From a virus, in the IMG/VR virus record IMGVR_UViG_3300031951_000209, positions 1 to 54,596 of that record: a stretch of DNA of 54,596 bases. The stretch is one strand, 5' to 3'. Under the pieces are notes generated by a model. It saw nothing but the letters and a program-made list of their open reading frames with translations, did no database searches and was not told the origin of the DNA. Position numbers and translations under genes: made by a program. Positions 30,480-41,300 of the stretch are shown here, piece after piece (position 1 is the stretch's first letter; each line of letters opens with the position of its first letter).

Positions 30480-33400
30480 CTGATACCTCATAACAGTATA
30501 TCTTCATTGTTGGACCATTTGAAGATCTTGAATATGTAATATTATATACAACAAATCTTTTATCTTCTGCTGCTATAACATTTTCTCCATTTATATCTTT
30601 ATAATATACACTTATTAAATCTCCCAATTGAATTATTGGTGTAGCAAATATATCTAAACTAATTGCATTTTTAGGATCTATTGTTTTATCAATAATCCAA
30701 CCAAGCAACGACTCTGCCTCATCATGTGATTGTACATAAGGAACATCAATGGTAAACTCTTTTGTTCCATATTTTGATTTACTATTTTTTAATTTGTTAT
30801 ATTTATTTTTTAATTTAACGTTTGATTGTATTGTTGCATCATCTAAATATTGTGTTTTAATATTGTTTGAATTTTCTTTATAGTAATCTTCTACTGTTAA
30901 TGTATTATTAGTTGACTGAGTAAAGGCAACACCTTGAATTCTTAAATAGTTTCCAGATGTTTCATCTAAAGATAAGGCTGTGTCTGTAGCATTAAAAATT
31001 AAAAATTCTGCCCCATATGCGTCTGGCACAAACCCTGAAACGGTGTATCCTTTAATTTGATTAAATGTTGGAGAAATCCTTGAATATAGTGCTGGATATG
31101 CTTTATCAAACTTAATATTAAAATAAGCACACTCTCTCATAATTGATCCAAATTCGTCAAAGTAAAAATTATAAGATGGTGGCTCTGCTGGACTAATTCC
31201 AGATAAATGTGTAGATTGAACAACTGAACTAAGAGCGTGTTTTCTAAATGCTTCGTTAGAAGTTATTTCTTGGTTATCAAATATTTTATTAAATGGAACA
31301 TCTAGACTTTCTGTCATATTTTTTGAATAGTTGCTGCCAAGTGCAAATATATTTTCAAACATAACTTTGGATGTTCCTCTAGTAAAAACACACATATTGT
31401 TATAAATTGGAAGAGGATTTGTATCATCTACTATAGCAACGATATTATTATTTATATATAGGTAAAACTTTCTTGTTTGGTTTATATCTAAATACTCAAC
31501 TGCTATATCATATACTGTTGAATTTTCTTCTCCTGTCATTCTATATTGACCAGTAAAGTTACCGTCGTCTACCAAAATATTTGTTGACCCAGACCAAAGT
31601 TTAACTGGTACGCCAAGGGTACCCTCGCTATCCTTTCCTATTTTATAAAATAACAAATTGGCAATACTTGATCCATTGCTATACTTATCTATATTATTTT
31701 CTGTTAATGCAATTATTTCAAAATAATATCCAACGTTGGTTGATGGATTAACCATAACTCCTAACCCTCCAGAACCACCACCAATACTAATATTTTGAGA
31801 TGGTTCACTTCCTGGAGATACATAATATGTCATACTTCCTACAGGTGACTGACCTCTAATTTCATTATTTTCAATGTTGCCAATTATTCTTAATCTGGTT
31901 CCAAAATGCTTAAACTTATTATTTAATGGTTTATAAACATAGTTAATATAATCAATTGGTTTTTGTTCAAAAGCAAATGCAGGGCCTGTCATTACTAAAG
32001 CAGAAGACTGAACGCTTCCAGATTTATTATTAATTGAATTTTTATCATCATATTCTGACACGTAAGAACCTGATAAAAAGTTTTTAATTTTGCTTGTTCT
32101 AGTAGTTTGCTTTGCTATATTATTATTTATTCCAGCAGGACCAACAACAACAGTTTTATCCAAATCTTTATCTGAAAACAAATACTCAGAATACATATTG
32201 CATCCCCTTACGTTATTATTGTTAGTCCAGTATGGGTCTAGTCCTGAGTAATGATTGGTAATTTCTGTACCAAACTGTGCTCTTCCATTCTTAATAACAG
32301 CACCGCTTTTTAAAACCTTAACTCCATTTTTTTCTATATATTCTAGTTCTGTATAAATTCTTACTAATCCAGTTGGATACATCTTTCCATTAAAAGGAAG
32401 TTGTGAAAAATAATTTTCATAATCTTGAACACTTGTTATCCAAGTATTTCCAAATCCTGAAACATTATATTCAACTGCATCATATCTTATAACTTCTCCA
32501 TTTGAATAAAAATAACCATTATAGTTTCCTAACCAATATACGTTTTCTCCAAGATCTATTGTATTGTTGATTAAAATATTATTTTCAACCAATGGAGCAA
32601 CATCAATAAGGGGAGAGGCAAGAGGTATTGCTGATAAAATATAAGAAGACATTGTGCTTGCTGATTCATTAACAGTTTTAGTATTATTTTTACCAGATAC
32701 TTCCCATAAAAGCGTTGGCTTATATACCCAAGTTTTTTCTTTATCTAAAAGGGTTGCTTGTTTTATAGAACCTAAAGTTTTTTGAATATACCTTGTTGTA
32801 TAATTAATTTTTCCAGAATTTAAAACTTTTGTATCTACCAAAGATGCACTAATTATGTTTTCTTTTTTATTAACTAAGTTATTATTTGAACCATAAACAA
32901 TCATGTCTACTGACCTATCGTTTATTTTTGGAACAGTGTAGTTTTTGCTCATTACAACTAAGTCATTTTCTTCATTAAAATACATTGCTGATTGAGAAGA
33001 TACGGCTAAATCATTTAATACCTGTGCAATATTTTTTTCTTCATTACAAAAAAAGAAAGGTATTATTAGTTCTTTTTCATTATCAACTTTTTTAAATTTA
33101 TAGTTAGAAAATCCAGCATAATCTAACAAAATAGATATTGCAAAATTAACAGAAACATTGGTCAAAAATAAACTAGGAGCATTAATTTGTTCTAAATAAA
33201 AATATAAGTCTCTAAGTTCTATAGAAGTCTTTCCATTTTTTATATCTGTTTGAGGTATATTGTCTGAATAAAACTTTTTTAAAGGTATATAGTTATAATC
33301 ATTTGTTCCAGTAAACACCTCTTCATAAAAACTAAATTTAACATTGTTGTTTAAATATTGAGAAATTATGCTTAAACTGTTATTTTTATTAAATGCCAAA

Positions 33401-34731
33401 CTAGGATCAATAATATCTAAATTACCACCAGATGCCAATAGTTGGCCAACAGGTAAACCGTTTAAGTTTAAGTCAGATATTGACTTATTAAGTGTATAAC
33501 TTGTAACATTGTCACTAATGTCTGCAACTAGTCTAGGAGACAATTCAATTAATTCAAAAACACTATCAAATTTATTCATGGTAGTTACAACAACTCTTAA
33601 TCCATCTATGTATTCAAATTGATTATATTTAATATTTTTTTCATTATTGTCAAAATAAGAAAATGGTGAAGATAATTCTGTAACTACTGATGCCTTATCT
33701 ATTTCTTTTTCTAATAGTCTCCATCCATATTCTGCAGCAAAATTATCATATCCTAAACCATTAAATACATACAGAGTTCCTATTGTTCCACTATAGGCAT
33801 CTCTTACTAAAAATGCATCTCCATAACTTCCTGTTTGTGGTAGTTGAGAACTAGACAATAAAATTGTTATAAAGTTAAAGGTATCCTTATATTTTAATGG
33901 AGCAATAATTCCATATTTTAATTCAATGTGACCGTCAGACTTGATTATTTTACTTCCATCACTTCTTGTAGAGTTTTCATCAAAGTTAATTAAATCTGTC
34001 CAAATATTATTTCTTAACTTTTGTACCTTCCATATTGATGGAGTTGTTTGATTTTCATATCCATAAAATGGATCGTCTATGGTTCCTGACACTGTAGAAA
34101 AAGATCCTAAATCAGTATTTCCTACGTTAGTTTGCATCTTAATAACTATTCTATTAGTTGGTATACTATTTTTATATACTACAAATGGTGCAACGTCATC
34201 TATATAGTTTTTACCATTTTGTATGTTTTTTGCTATACCTCTCTCAATTCCATCTTCAGTTCTATAAGAACTCCAGTATTTAAAATAATCTCTTTTATCT
34301 GACATATAGTATCTTGGTCTATCTGATAAGTATGAATTTGGATTGTGAAAATATTTATTGTTAAAATATCTTATTTTATTAATTCCAGATCTTGGTCTAA
34401 ATTTACCAAAACAGTCTTCTAAAGAAAATAATTGAGATTCCTTTTCTTTATTTGAAATAAATAGTTGAGGCTCATTAGAATCGTCAACACCACCATCTAC
34501 AACAATATCTGCATTGGTTGCATTTGTATAAAAATTTCCAGTATCCTTATAATCATATGAATCAAATATTTGTTTATATTTAGATAAATTTTCTAATGGC
34601 CTATATCTATAATTTCCTATCTTTAATAAATTATCTGAACTATTAAGATTCCATTCTGCCAAAACCAAACCTTTAATACCTACTGTGTTTGAGTTTTCAA
34701 AAACTTCTTTTACATCTTCTTTTATAAACAT
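30472..34731 (-). CDS. Large tail protein (tail-associated lysin/central fibre region)
   Basis: The 1,419-residue protein follows the tape measure and Dit-like genes, the position of Tal/central fibre proteins in siphoviruses. It shows several beta-rich parts, including a stretch around two thirds of its length (FGTRLRIIGNIENNEIRG, YYFEIIALTENN) like a LamG/concanavalin lectin fold, and a C-terminal FTIDVPYVQSHDEAESLLGW and GDLISVYYKD that match phage tail proteins near the baseplate. No peptidase motif was found. The ATG at 34731 (TAATG junction, GGAAG upstream) is better than one 33 nt earlier. Confidence 0.7.
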   Translation of the reverse strand: MFIKEDVKEVFENSNTVGIKGLVLAEWNLNSSDNLLKIGNYRYRPLENLSKYKQIFDSYDYKDTGNFYTNATNADIVVDGGVDDSNEPQLFISNKEKESQLFSLEDCFGKFRPRSGINKIRYFNNKYFHNPNSYLSDRPRYYMSDKRDYFKYWSSYRTEDGIERGIAKNIQNGKNYIDDVAPFVVYKNSIPTNRIVIKMQTNVGNTDLGSFSTVSGTIDDPFYGYENQTTPSIWKVQKLRNNIWTDLINFDENSTRSDGSKIIKSDGHIELKYGIIAPLKYKDTFNFITILLSSSQLPQTGSYGDAFLVRDAYSGTIGTLYVFNGLGYDNFAAEYGWRLLEKEIDKASVVTELSSPFSYFDNNEKNIKYNQFEYIDGLRVVVTTMNKFDSVFELIELSPRLVADISDNVTSYTLNKSISDLNLNGLPVGQLLASGGNLDIIDPSLAFNKNNSLSIISQYLNNNVKFSFYEEVFTGTNDYNYIPLKKFYSDNIPQTDIKNGKTSIELRDLYFYLEQINAPSLFLTNVSVNFAISILLDYAGFSNYKFKKVDNEKELIIPFFFCNEEKNIAQVLNDLAVSSQSAMYFNEENDLVVMSKNYTVPKINDRSVDMIVYGSNNNLVNKKENIISASLVDTKVLNSGKINYTTRYIQKTLGSIKQATLLDKEKTWVYKPTLLWEVSGKNNTKTVNESASTMSSYILSAIPLASPLIDVAPLVENNILINNTIDLGENVYWLGNYNGYFYSNGEVIRYDAVEYNVSGFGNTWITSVQDYENYFSQLPFNGKMYPTGLVRIYTELEYIEKNGVKVLKSGAVIKNGRAQFGTEITNHYSGLDPYWTNNNNVRGCNMYSEYLFSDKDLDKTVVVGPAGINNNIAKQTTRTSKIKNFLSGSYVSEYDDKNSINNKSGSVQSSALVMTGPAFAFEQKPIDYINYVYKPLNNKFKHFGTRLRIIGNIENNEIRGQSPVGSMTYYVSPGSEPSQNISIGGGSGGLGVMVNPSTNVGYYFEIIALTENNIDKYSNGSSIANLLFYKIGKDSEGTLGVPVKLWSGSTNILVDDGNFTGQYRMTGEENSTVYDIAVEYLDINQTRKFYLYINNNIVAIVDDTNPLPIYNNMCVFTRGTSKVMFENIFALGSNYSKNMTESLDVPFNKIFDNQEITSNEAFRKHALSSVVQSTHLSGISPAEPPSYNFYFDEFGSIMRECAYFNIKFDKAYPALYSRISPTFNQIKGYTVSGFVPDAYGAEFLIFNATDTALSLDETSGNYLRIQGVAFTQSTNNTLTVEDYYKENSNNIKTQYLDDATIQSNVKLKNKYNKLKNSKSKYGTKEFTIDVPYVQSHDEAESLLGWIIDKTIDPKNAISLDIFATPIIQLGDLISVYYKDINGENVIAAEDKRFVVYNITYSRSSNGPTMKIYCYEVSDE

Positions 34732-35363
34732 TATACTTCTTCCAAAGACAAATTTATATCCCACAAGTCATGCTTGCTATATCCTCTTTTATTTACACTA
34801 TATGAAAAATCTGAAAATAATACCTCTACAACTTCTTGATATTCAGCAAGTCTGTTTACTGTATTATCCTCCTCATCAAAACTAATATATTTATCATATG
34901 AGATAAATAGATAAAAAGAACCTTTATGATTTAAATACCAGTGTAATAACTCATTTCCTCCTGCTCCACCGTCTACTGTATATTTATCTAATCCATTTTC
35001 TTCTTTGCCAGTTTCTTTATCAAAATTTGCAATACTAGAAAAAGATCTAGATGGTAAGTTTTGCCAACTTACAGAAAAAGTACTTTTATCTGCAATATAA
35101 AATGATCTCATTTTCCCATTAATAGTTCTTTCTTTTTGTTCAATTCTATTGTTTTTAATATCTATTGGACCACGGTTATGATCTGATAATATTATAAATC
35201 TACTATTTTCAATAGGATCTGGCACGGCATTTACTTCATGTCCATCTGGAACATGAACCATTCCACCTGTGCCTTGCACAAGAGTTCCAGGGGTATCTGA
35301 AAATAGTAGTGCCTGTGGTCTACCGTATTTTTTTCTACCAGCAAGATAATTTAAATTTGACAT
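34731..35363 (-). CDS. Distal tail protein candidate
   Basis: The 210-residue protein comes directly after the tape measure gene, the usual place of the distal tail (Dit) protein. It has a beta-rich sequence with SFYIADKSTFSVSWQNLPSR and YQEVVEVLFSDFSYSVNKRG, consistent with a tail-tube-like fold that caps the tube. GGGAATAG lies before the ATG. Assignment is by position and general fold impression. Confidence 0.6.
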   Translation of the reverse strand: MSNLNYLAGRKKYGRPQALLFSDTPGTLVQGTGGMVHVPDGHEVNAVPDPIENSRFIILSDHNRGPIDIKNNRIEQKERTINGKMRSFYIADKSTFSVSWQNLPSRSFSSIANFDKETGKEENGLDKYTVDGGAGGNELLHWYLNHKGSFYLFISYDKYISFDEEDNTVNRLAEYQEVVEVLFSDFSYSVNKRGYSKHDLWDINLSLEEV

Positions 35364-38300
35364 TATATTCTATTCCCTTTGATTCTTTGAGAATCTATTT
35401 GTTTAATCTGCATCATTACTGTTCTAGCAATTTCGTTAGGATTTGCATCAGACTTAACATTAACACTCAAGTTATAATTATACACTGAAGATGATCCAGG
35501 GTTTTCACCTTTATTAATTGCTCTTAAGTTATCTACCCCGAATTTATCTACACCATATTTACTTACAATAAATTCACCAGGAGTTAGCATTGCTGGCACG
35601 GTATCTGTACCAACTGCAAAACCACCAGAAGCAAATTTTTGAATCATTCCACCCATAGATTTTTTGTTTAAATATTTAACTGGAATATAACTTGAGGTTC
35701 CACTGCCATAAATATTTGACAAAGTTGCGGTAGTTGTTTTATATTGAGTAGACCCCATTACTCCTGGTACAGCCATAGATAATGGTTTATATTTATTTGA
35801 TGATAAGAATGATGTGCTTGGTTTATTACCACTAGATGATGAAGATGGTTTTTTACCATCAGGTTTTTTGCCATCAGATTTTGTATCATCTGCAGTAGTT
35901 GTAGTTGGTGGTGGCTCAGTACTAAAACCACTAAATGTCATTGTTGATAATGTTTTCATGGTTTCAAGAATTTGATCATAAGTAGTCTTTATTTGTCCTA
36001 CTACACCAAGTGCTCCATTCAATGCATCCTTATATTTGCCTGCTGCTGCTTCAGCACCTTCAATTCTAAGTTTTTGTTCTTCCCACTCAGTTTTAGTCAT
36101 ATTGGCAACTTTAAATACTTCTGTGACCGCTTTAATTTCTTCATTAATAAGATCAACTTTAACTTGTGCCAATCTTGCTTGTTCTTGTAATGGTGCAATA
36201 GTATCTTGTTCAATTCTATAATTTTGCTCTTTTAATAGTTTTACCTTTTCTTCTAGTTGATCTCTAGTTAACCCATTAGCAGTTAGTGCATTTATTTGTG
36301 CATCTCTTGCTGCTTCCATTCCATTTCTTTGTTGATCAATTGCATCTTGAGCATTTTGAGCACGAAGTTCTTGTGCTGCTCTGGCTGCAGCGTATATATC
36401 TCCTTGAGATAATGCCTCAGCAAGTGATATTCTACTTTTTTCTTGTCTAGATATTACTTCATTAATTTTAGAAATCTTATCAAGGGCTGCAAATTGTTTA
36501 TCATATTTTTCTGTAATTGCCTCTGCTTGGTCAGTAATACTCTTTAGTCCATCCTCATATCTAGCAATTTGATAACTATTAGCATCTTGAATATTTCTTG
36601 CTAACTTAATTTGTTTATTGCTATTATCAATAATTAGTTGTTGTGCATCAAGTTCGCCTTTTCTTTTTTGTCTAATAATTTTTTCTTGTATATCAAATAA
36701 CTTCATTGCTGCGTCATATCCAGGATCAAACTGACTTGAATATTGTTTTGATGCTATTGCTAAATCAAAAGTTTCTTTAACACTTAGTTGTCTTTCTTTA
36801 ACTAACTTTAGAACATCTGCTCCTTTTGCTTGTGCTACTGCTGCAGCAAATGCACTATCTTTTATTGCATCGTAAGCATTAGAAAGAGACATTCCAGACT
36901 TAGTTAATACATTAAATGCAATTGCTTGATTTCTACTATCTGCAACACTCTTTCTTTGACTTTCTATATAATCACCAATAGCAATGTTATTAAGAGATGT
37001 TTGTAAAACCTTTACATCTTTAAACATTGATTTATATTTATCATAATCATCTGGTGATAGACCTGTGACAAAATCTATAACATTTTGATTTGCACCCTGT
37101 CCTCTAAGTCTTTGTGCCAAACCACCAAACCCTAATGTCTCTTTAGCAAGTTTCCTTAAGGCACTTCCAGATGCTTCCCAACCAACTGTAAGTTCTTGTG
37201 TAGCCTTTCTTACATCTCTTAGTTTCTTTACTATTTCGTCTAATGGTGATCCTGTTGGTCCCCCGCCAGCATTGGCGTCATCTTCTGCATCTGGAGCAGC
37301 AGATGTGTCTGGCATCTTTGCCTCTGTTACTTTATATGCACCATAGCCAATAAAATCATTAATTGTTTTTCCTGCATTACCCGCCTGTAATGCCCAATTC
37401 TTATAAGCCTTAATAAAACCAGGGTCTCCCTTAAGATTTAACAATGCTGTTGAAGCGGCTAAGAAGTTTCTTCTTTGATCTTCTGGCATCATTTGCCAAT
37501 CTTGACCTCTTGCTACAAGTTCGTCAAGTGCTTCTTGTCCAACTGTTTTTACTGCAAATTCTAACGTTAAATCTTTAGCACTAGTATTATTTATTTCTTC
37601 TAACATCTTAGAAATTTTTGCAGATGCACCAGAACTTTGTGCGTAGTCTAACAATATTGGAACATCTATTCCTTCACCAATTTGAGAAAGTTGACTAATA
37701 GCATTAAAAGCCTCTAGTTCTTTTCTTGATTCTTCTGGAGTTTTTGATTCAAAACTATATATAAATTCTAATGCTTTATCTGAACTTGCAAACTGATCTG
37801 CTAACGCATAAATTAAGTTTGCATCTTTACCGCCAACTTTTGGCATTATATTTAAAATTTTATCTATATCTTCTTGACTTGTAAATTTATTTAAAATATT
37901 GGCTACTGTTGATGGGTCTAAATCTTGAGATGCCATACTTAATACTAAGTTTATTTTTGTTGCATCTGATAACTTAGATTTGCTTATTTTGGTTTCTGCT
38001 TCTGTTGCTAATGCTGATAAAATAGGACTATCTTTATAGGCTTGTTTTAATGATTCTTTTGCTGCATCTGATATTTCTTTTAATGCGTTAGCATCTGCAC
38101 CACTTAGAGTTTTTTGCAAAACATCATAATTTTGTTTGCTTTGATCTAACAATGCTGCTTTCTTTTTTTCTCTTTCTAATATTAACTCATTAACTCTATT
38201 AAGATCTCCAGCAATTTTGGCGGCTTCTATTTTTTTACTATATTCAACTTCTGTTACGTCTAACATTTGTTGTTGAGTTTCTAACAAAACTTTCATTCTT

Positions 38301-41300
38301 GCAAAAACAGTTGCACCACTTTCATTAAAGTTTCCTCCACCTGCTATTGCACGCTGTACTTCAGTGGCTTTTTGAGCATATGTTAATGAAGTAAAATCAG
38401 TAATTCTAGGCTTAGTTGCACCAAGAAGTCTATTTCTTTGATCTTCAATAAGTTTAGTTTGAATTGTTATTCCGTCTTTTAATACATTCTCTCCATCTGG
38501 ACCCAACATGCTAATAAGTTTTGTATTAACAGCAATAGAGAAATCATAATCTTGTATTGCATCTCCAATATTTGCTGCAATGCTACGTGCTTGTTTATAG
38601 TTTAATGCTCCAGATACAACTGATCCAATAAGTTGGTTTGATAAATCTTCTATTGCACTTTCTTTGCCAAACTTAGAAATTGATTTTTGAATAGATTCAA
38701 CTCTTGCTTTTCCTTCATCAGAAGCAACAAAACTTTCACCAAATGTGGTTTTACCTGTTTTTATTTGGAAAGGAGATGAGAAGTTTGCACGTCTTCTATT
38801 CATAATTTCAGTTGCTGTTACAGTACCAGCAAATTTAGAAAATTCTTGCATAGGTTTTGTACCTGTACCCATGGCATCAATTAGGTTTAGGGTAGCCTTC
38901 ATTTCATCTTTCTTTGCTTTATTTAATTTAAATATACCAAAAGCAAGTAATCCTATTAACGATACAACTGCTGCCAGTGGAGCAGACATCATTCCAAACA
39001 ACATTGATACCATCATAATTGGCATCATTAATTGTTGTGCAGTATCTCCAACTTTTCCACCCATCATAGATGCAGCCATAACTCCAGTAGTTGCTGCCAT
39101 ACCAATCATTCCAGCACCTGGTCCTCTTGCACCACCTGCAACTCTACCCTTGCCTCCACCTGTACCACTAACCATCATTTGATTTTGTTTTGCTAATTTT
39201 TCTTGTTGTCTTCTAATTGATTTATCTGTTGCTGTAACACCAGTTGACTTTCCATATAGTACATTTGATGATTGCGATGCAAGGCCTGCTGCACCTGCTG
39301 CACCAAGTTGTTTACCAGCAACATTAAAGTCATCAACATACTCTTTCATTCCTATAAGTCCACCTTGAGCAAATTGTTGACCAACTATCATTGGTTCTTT
39401 TGCTGGAGAAGCAATACCTGCTCCCTTTTTAACTCCATCTACAACATTTTTTGTAACTGCTTTTGTAATTTTTACTCCCATATCACCCAAATATGGTTTA
39501 GTCATTTCTACTAATCTTGTAACCGTTGCTGTTATGGACTTTGTAATATGGGACATTGTAGCAACTTCCCATTGTTTTGTTGTTGGATTTAATGTTTGAA
39601 AAGATTTTTTAGTCTTTCCGCTAGAACTCATTCTTTCACTTTGAGTAAACATACTTGGTCTTTGAGTTAATGCAAATTGTTGTGCTTGTTGTCTAACTCC
39701 TCTATAAGAACCTGAAAGGTTTGTTCTTCCTTGTCCACCCATTCTTCCAGATTGAGTTCCAACTGCACCCACAGTTCTAATTTCTGCAACTGCTGCATCA
39801 AAAGCAGCACCAACTGCTTTACCTTCTATACTAATTGCTTGAGCAGTTCTTCTCATTGCTGGAACAACTATTCTTTCTAAGTCCTCATCTTTAACAAACT
39901 GCATACCAGATTTTTCTAATGCAGTTGTTGCATTTATAATTAATTGTCCACCAAGAGCAGCCCACTGACTTTTAACTGCAGGATCATTTAATTTCATTCC
40001 CATTGATTTGGCCATTACTGCCATTAATGGTGCTGCTGCTGCACTTCCTGCATTTTTAAAATATGAAACAATATCTGCTGTAGGAGCACCAACTTTTCCT
40101 CCAGCAAGAGTGTTTAAACTTTCTGGTAAAAATACAGTAGCATTTTTGTATCCTTTACCAAGTGGATCCAAACCTGCCTGATAACCTTTTATTGTTCCAT
40201 TTACTAATGCACTTACTAATGCTGGATTTGCTTTTGCATTTGCTGCTGGAACAACTGCTTCTCCTGGAGAAAGCATTGCTGGAACTTTATCTCCAGTACC
40301 AGTACCTGGAACACTTACTATGCCTTTTGCATAACCCTTTGGCTGTTGAGCGGTTCCACCTCTACCTCTAACAGCACCTAAACCAAACATGCTTTGTGTT
40401 GCTATTGCCTGTTGATATGCTGTTGATAAATTTCTAACTGCTGTTGCTTCTGATGTAAATCTTTGTGTTAGTTTCATATGTGCTTGATCTAATGAAGATG
40501 CAACCGCTGAAGCCTGCAACTGTTGTTGTGTTAAATAGTTAGTTTGTTCACCCAAATACTGAGTAGAACTTCCAGTTTTATTAAACAATGATTTTACTGC
40601 TGTAAAGCCCTTAATTATGTTTGCAATACCGTTAGCCAATAAACCAAATGACATTAACGCAAGTGGTCCTACTCCTGCTAGTACTGCCGTTAATAAAACA
40701 ATTACCTTTTTTGTGCCGTCCCCAAAATCATTAAATTTTTCAAAAACATTACCAAAAAACTTAACAATTGGAGTCAAGGCCTTTAAAAATTCTGCACCTA
40801 CAGGAGCAATTGCTGTTTTAAGATCTTGAATTTCTTTTTTAAATTTATACATAGGAGATTCTTCAACCTTTTTTAATTCTCGTTCAGACAATATAGCAAG
40901 TTCTTCTGTAGTTGCCTGTGTCAATTTAGCAACTGTTTGAGCCTGGCTTCCTTCTTTAATAACATTTTGAAACAATGTAGAAATACGAGCAAACTGAAAC
41001 TTACCAAACAGTTGTTCAATTGCTCTAGCACGATTTAGTGGATCTAGTTGATCAAATGCCTTAGCCATACCAATAACAAGATTTCTTACATCGCCTTGAT
41101 TTGCTTCAACAATTCCTTTAATATTTATACCCATTGTGCCAAGTACTTTGGCTGCTTTTTCAGTTGGGTTAATCATAGATGCAAGACCAGATTTAAGAGC
41201 GTTAGCACCTTCTCCAGCCTGAATACCACCTTCACGCATTGCTGTCATAAAGAATGCTAAGTCTTGAACATCTCCACCAAGTTGTTTAATTACTGGTGCT

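Noticed and set aside
38745-39182. A 145-codon plus-strand frame with hydrophobic Pro/Ala/Ile stretches
   Set aside because: Antisense to the Met/Gly/Ala-rich membrane region of the tape measure gene; no start signals.
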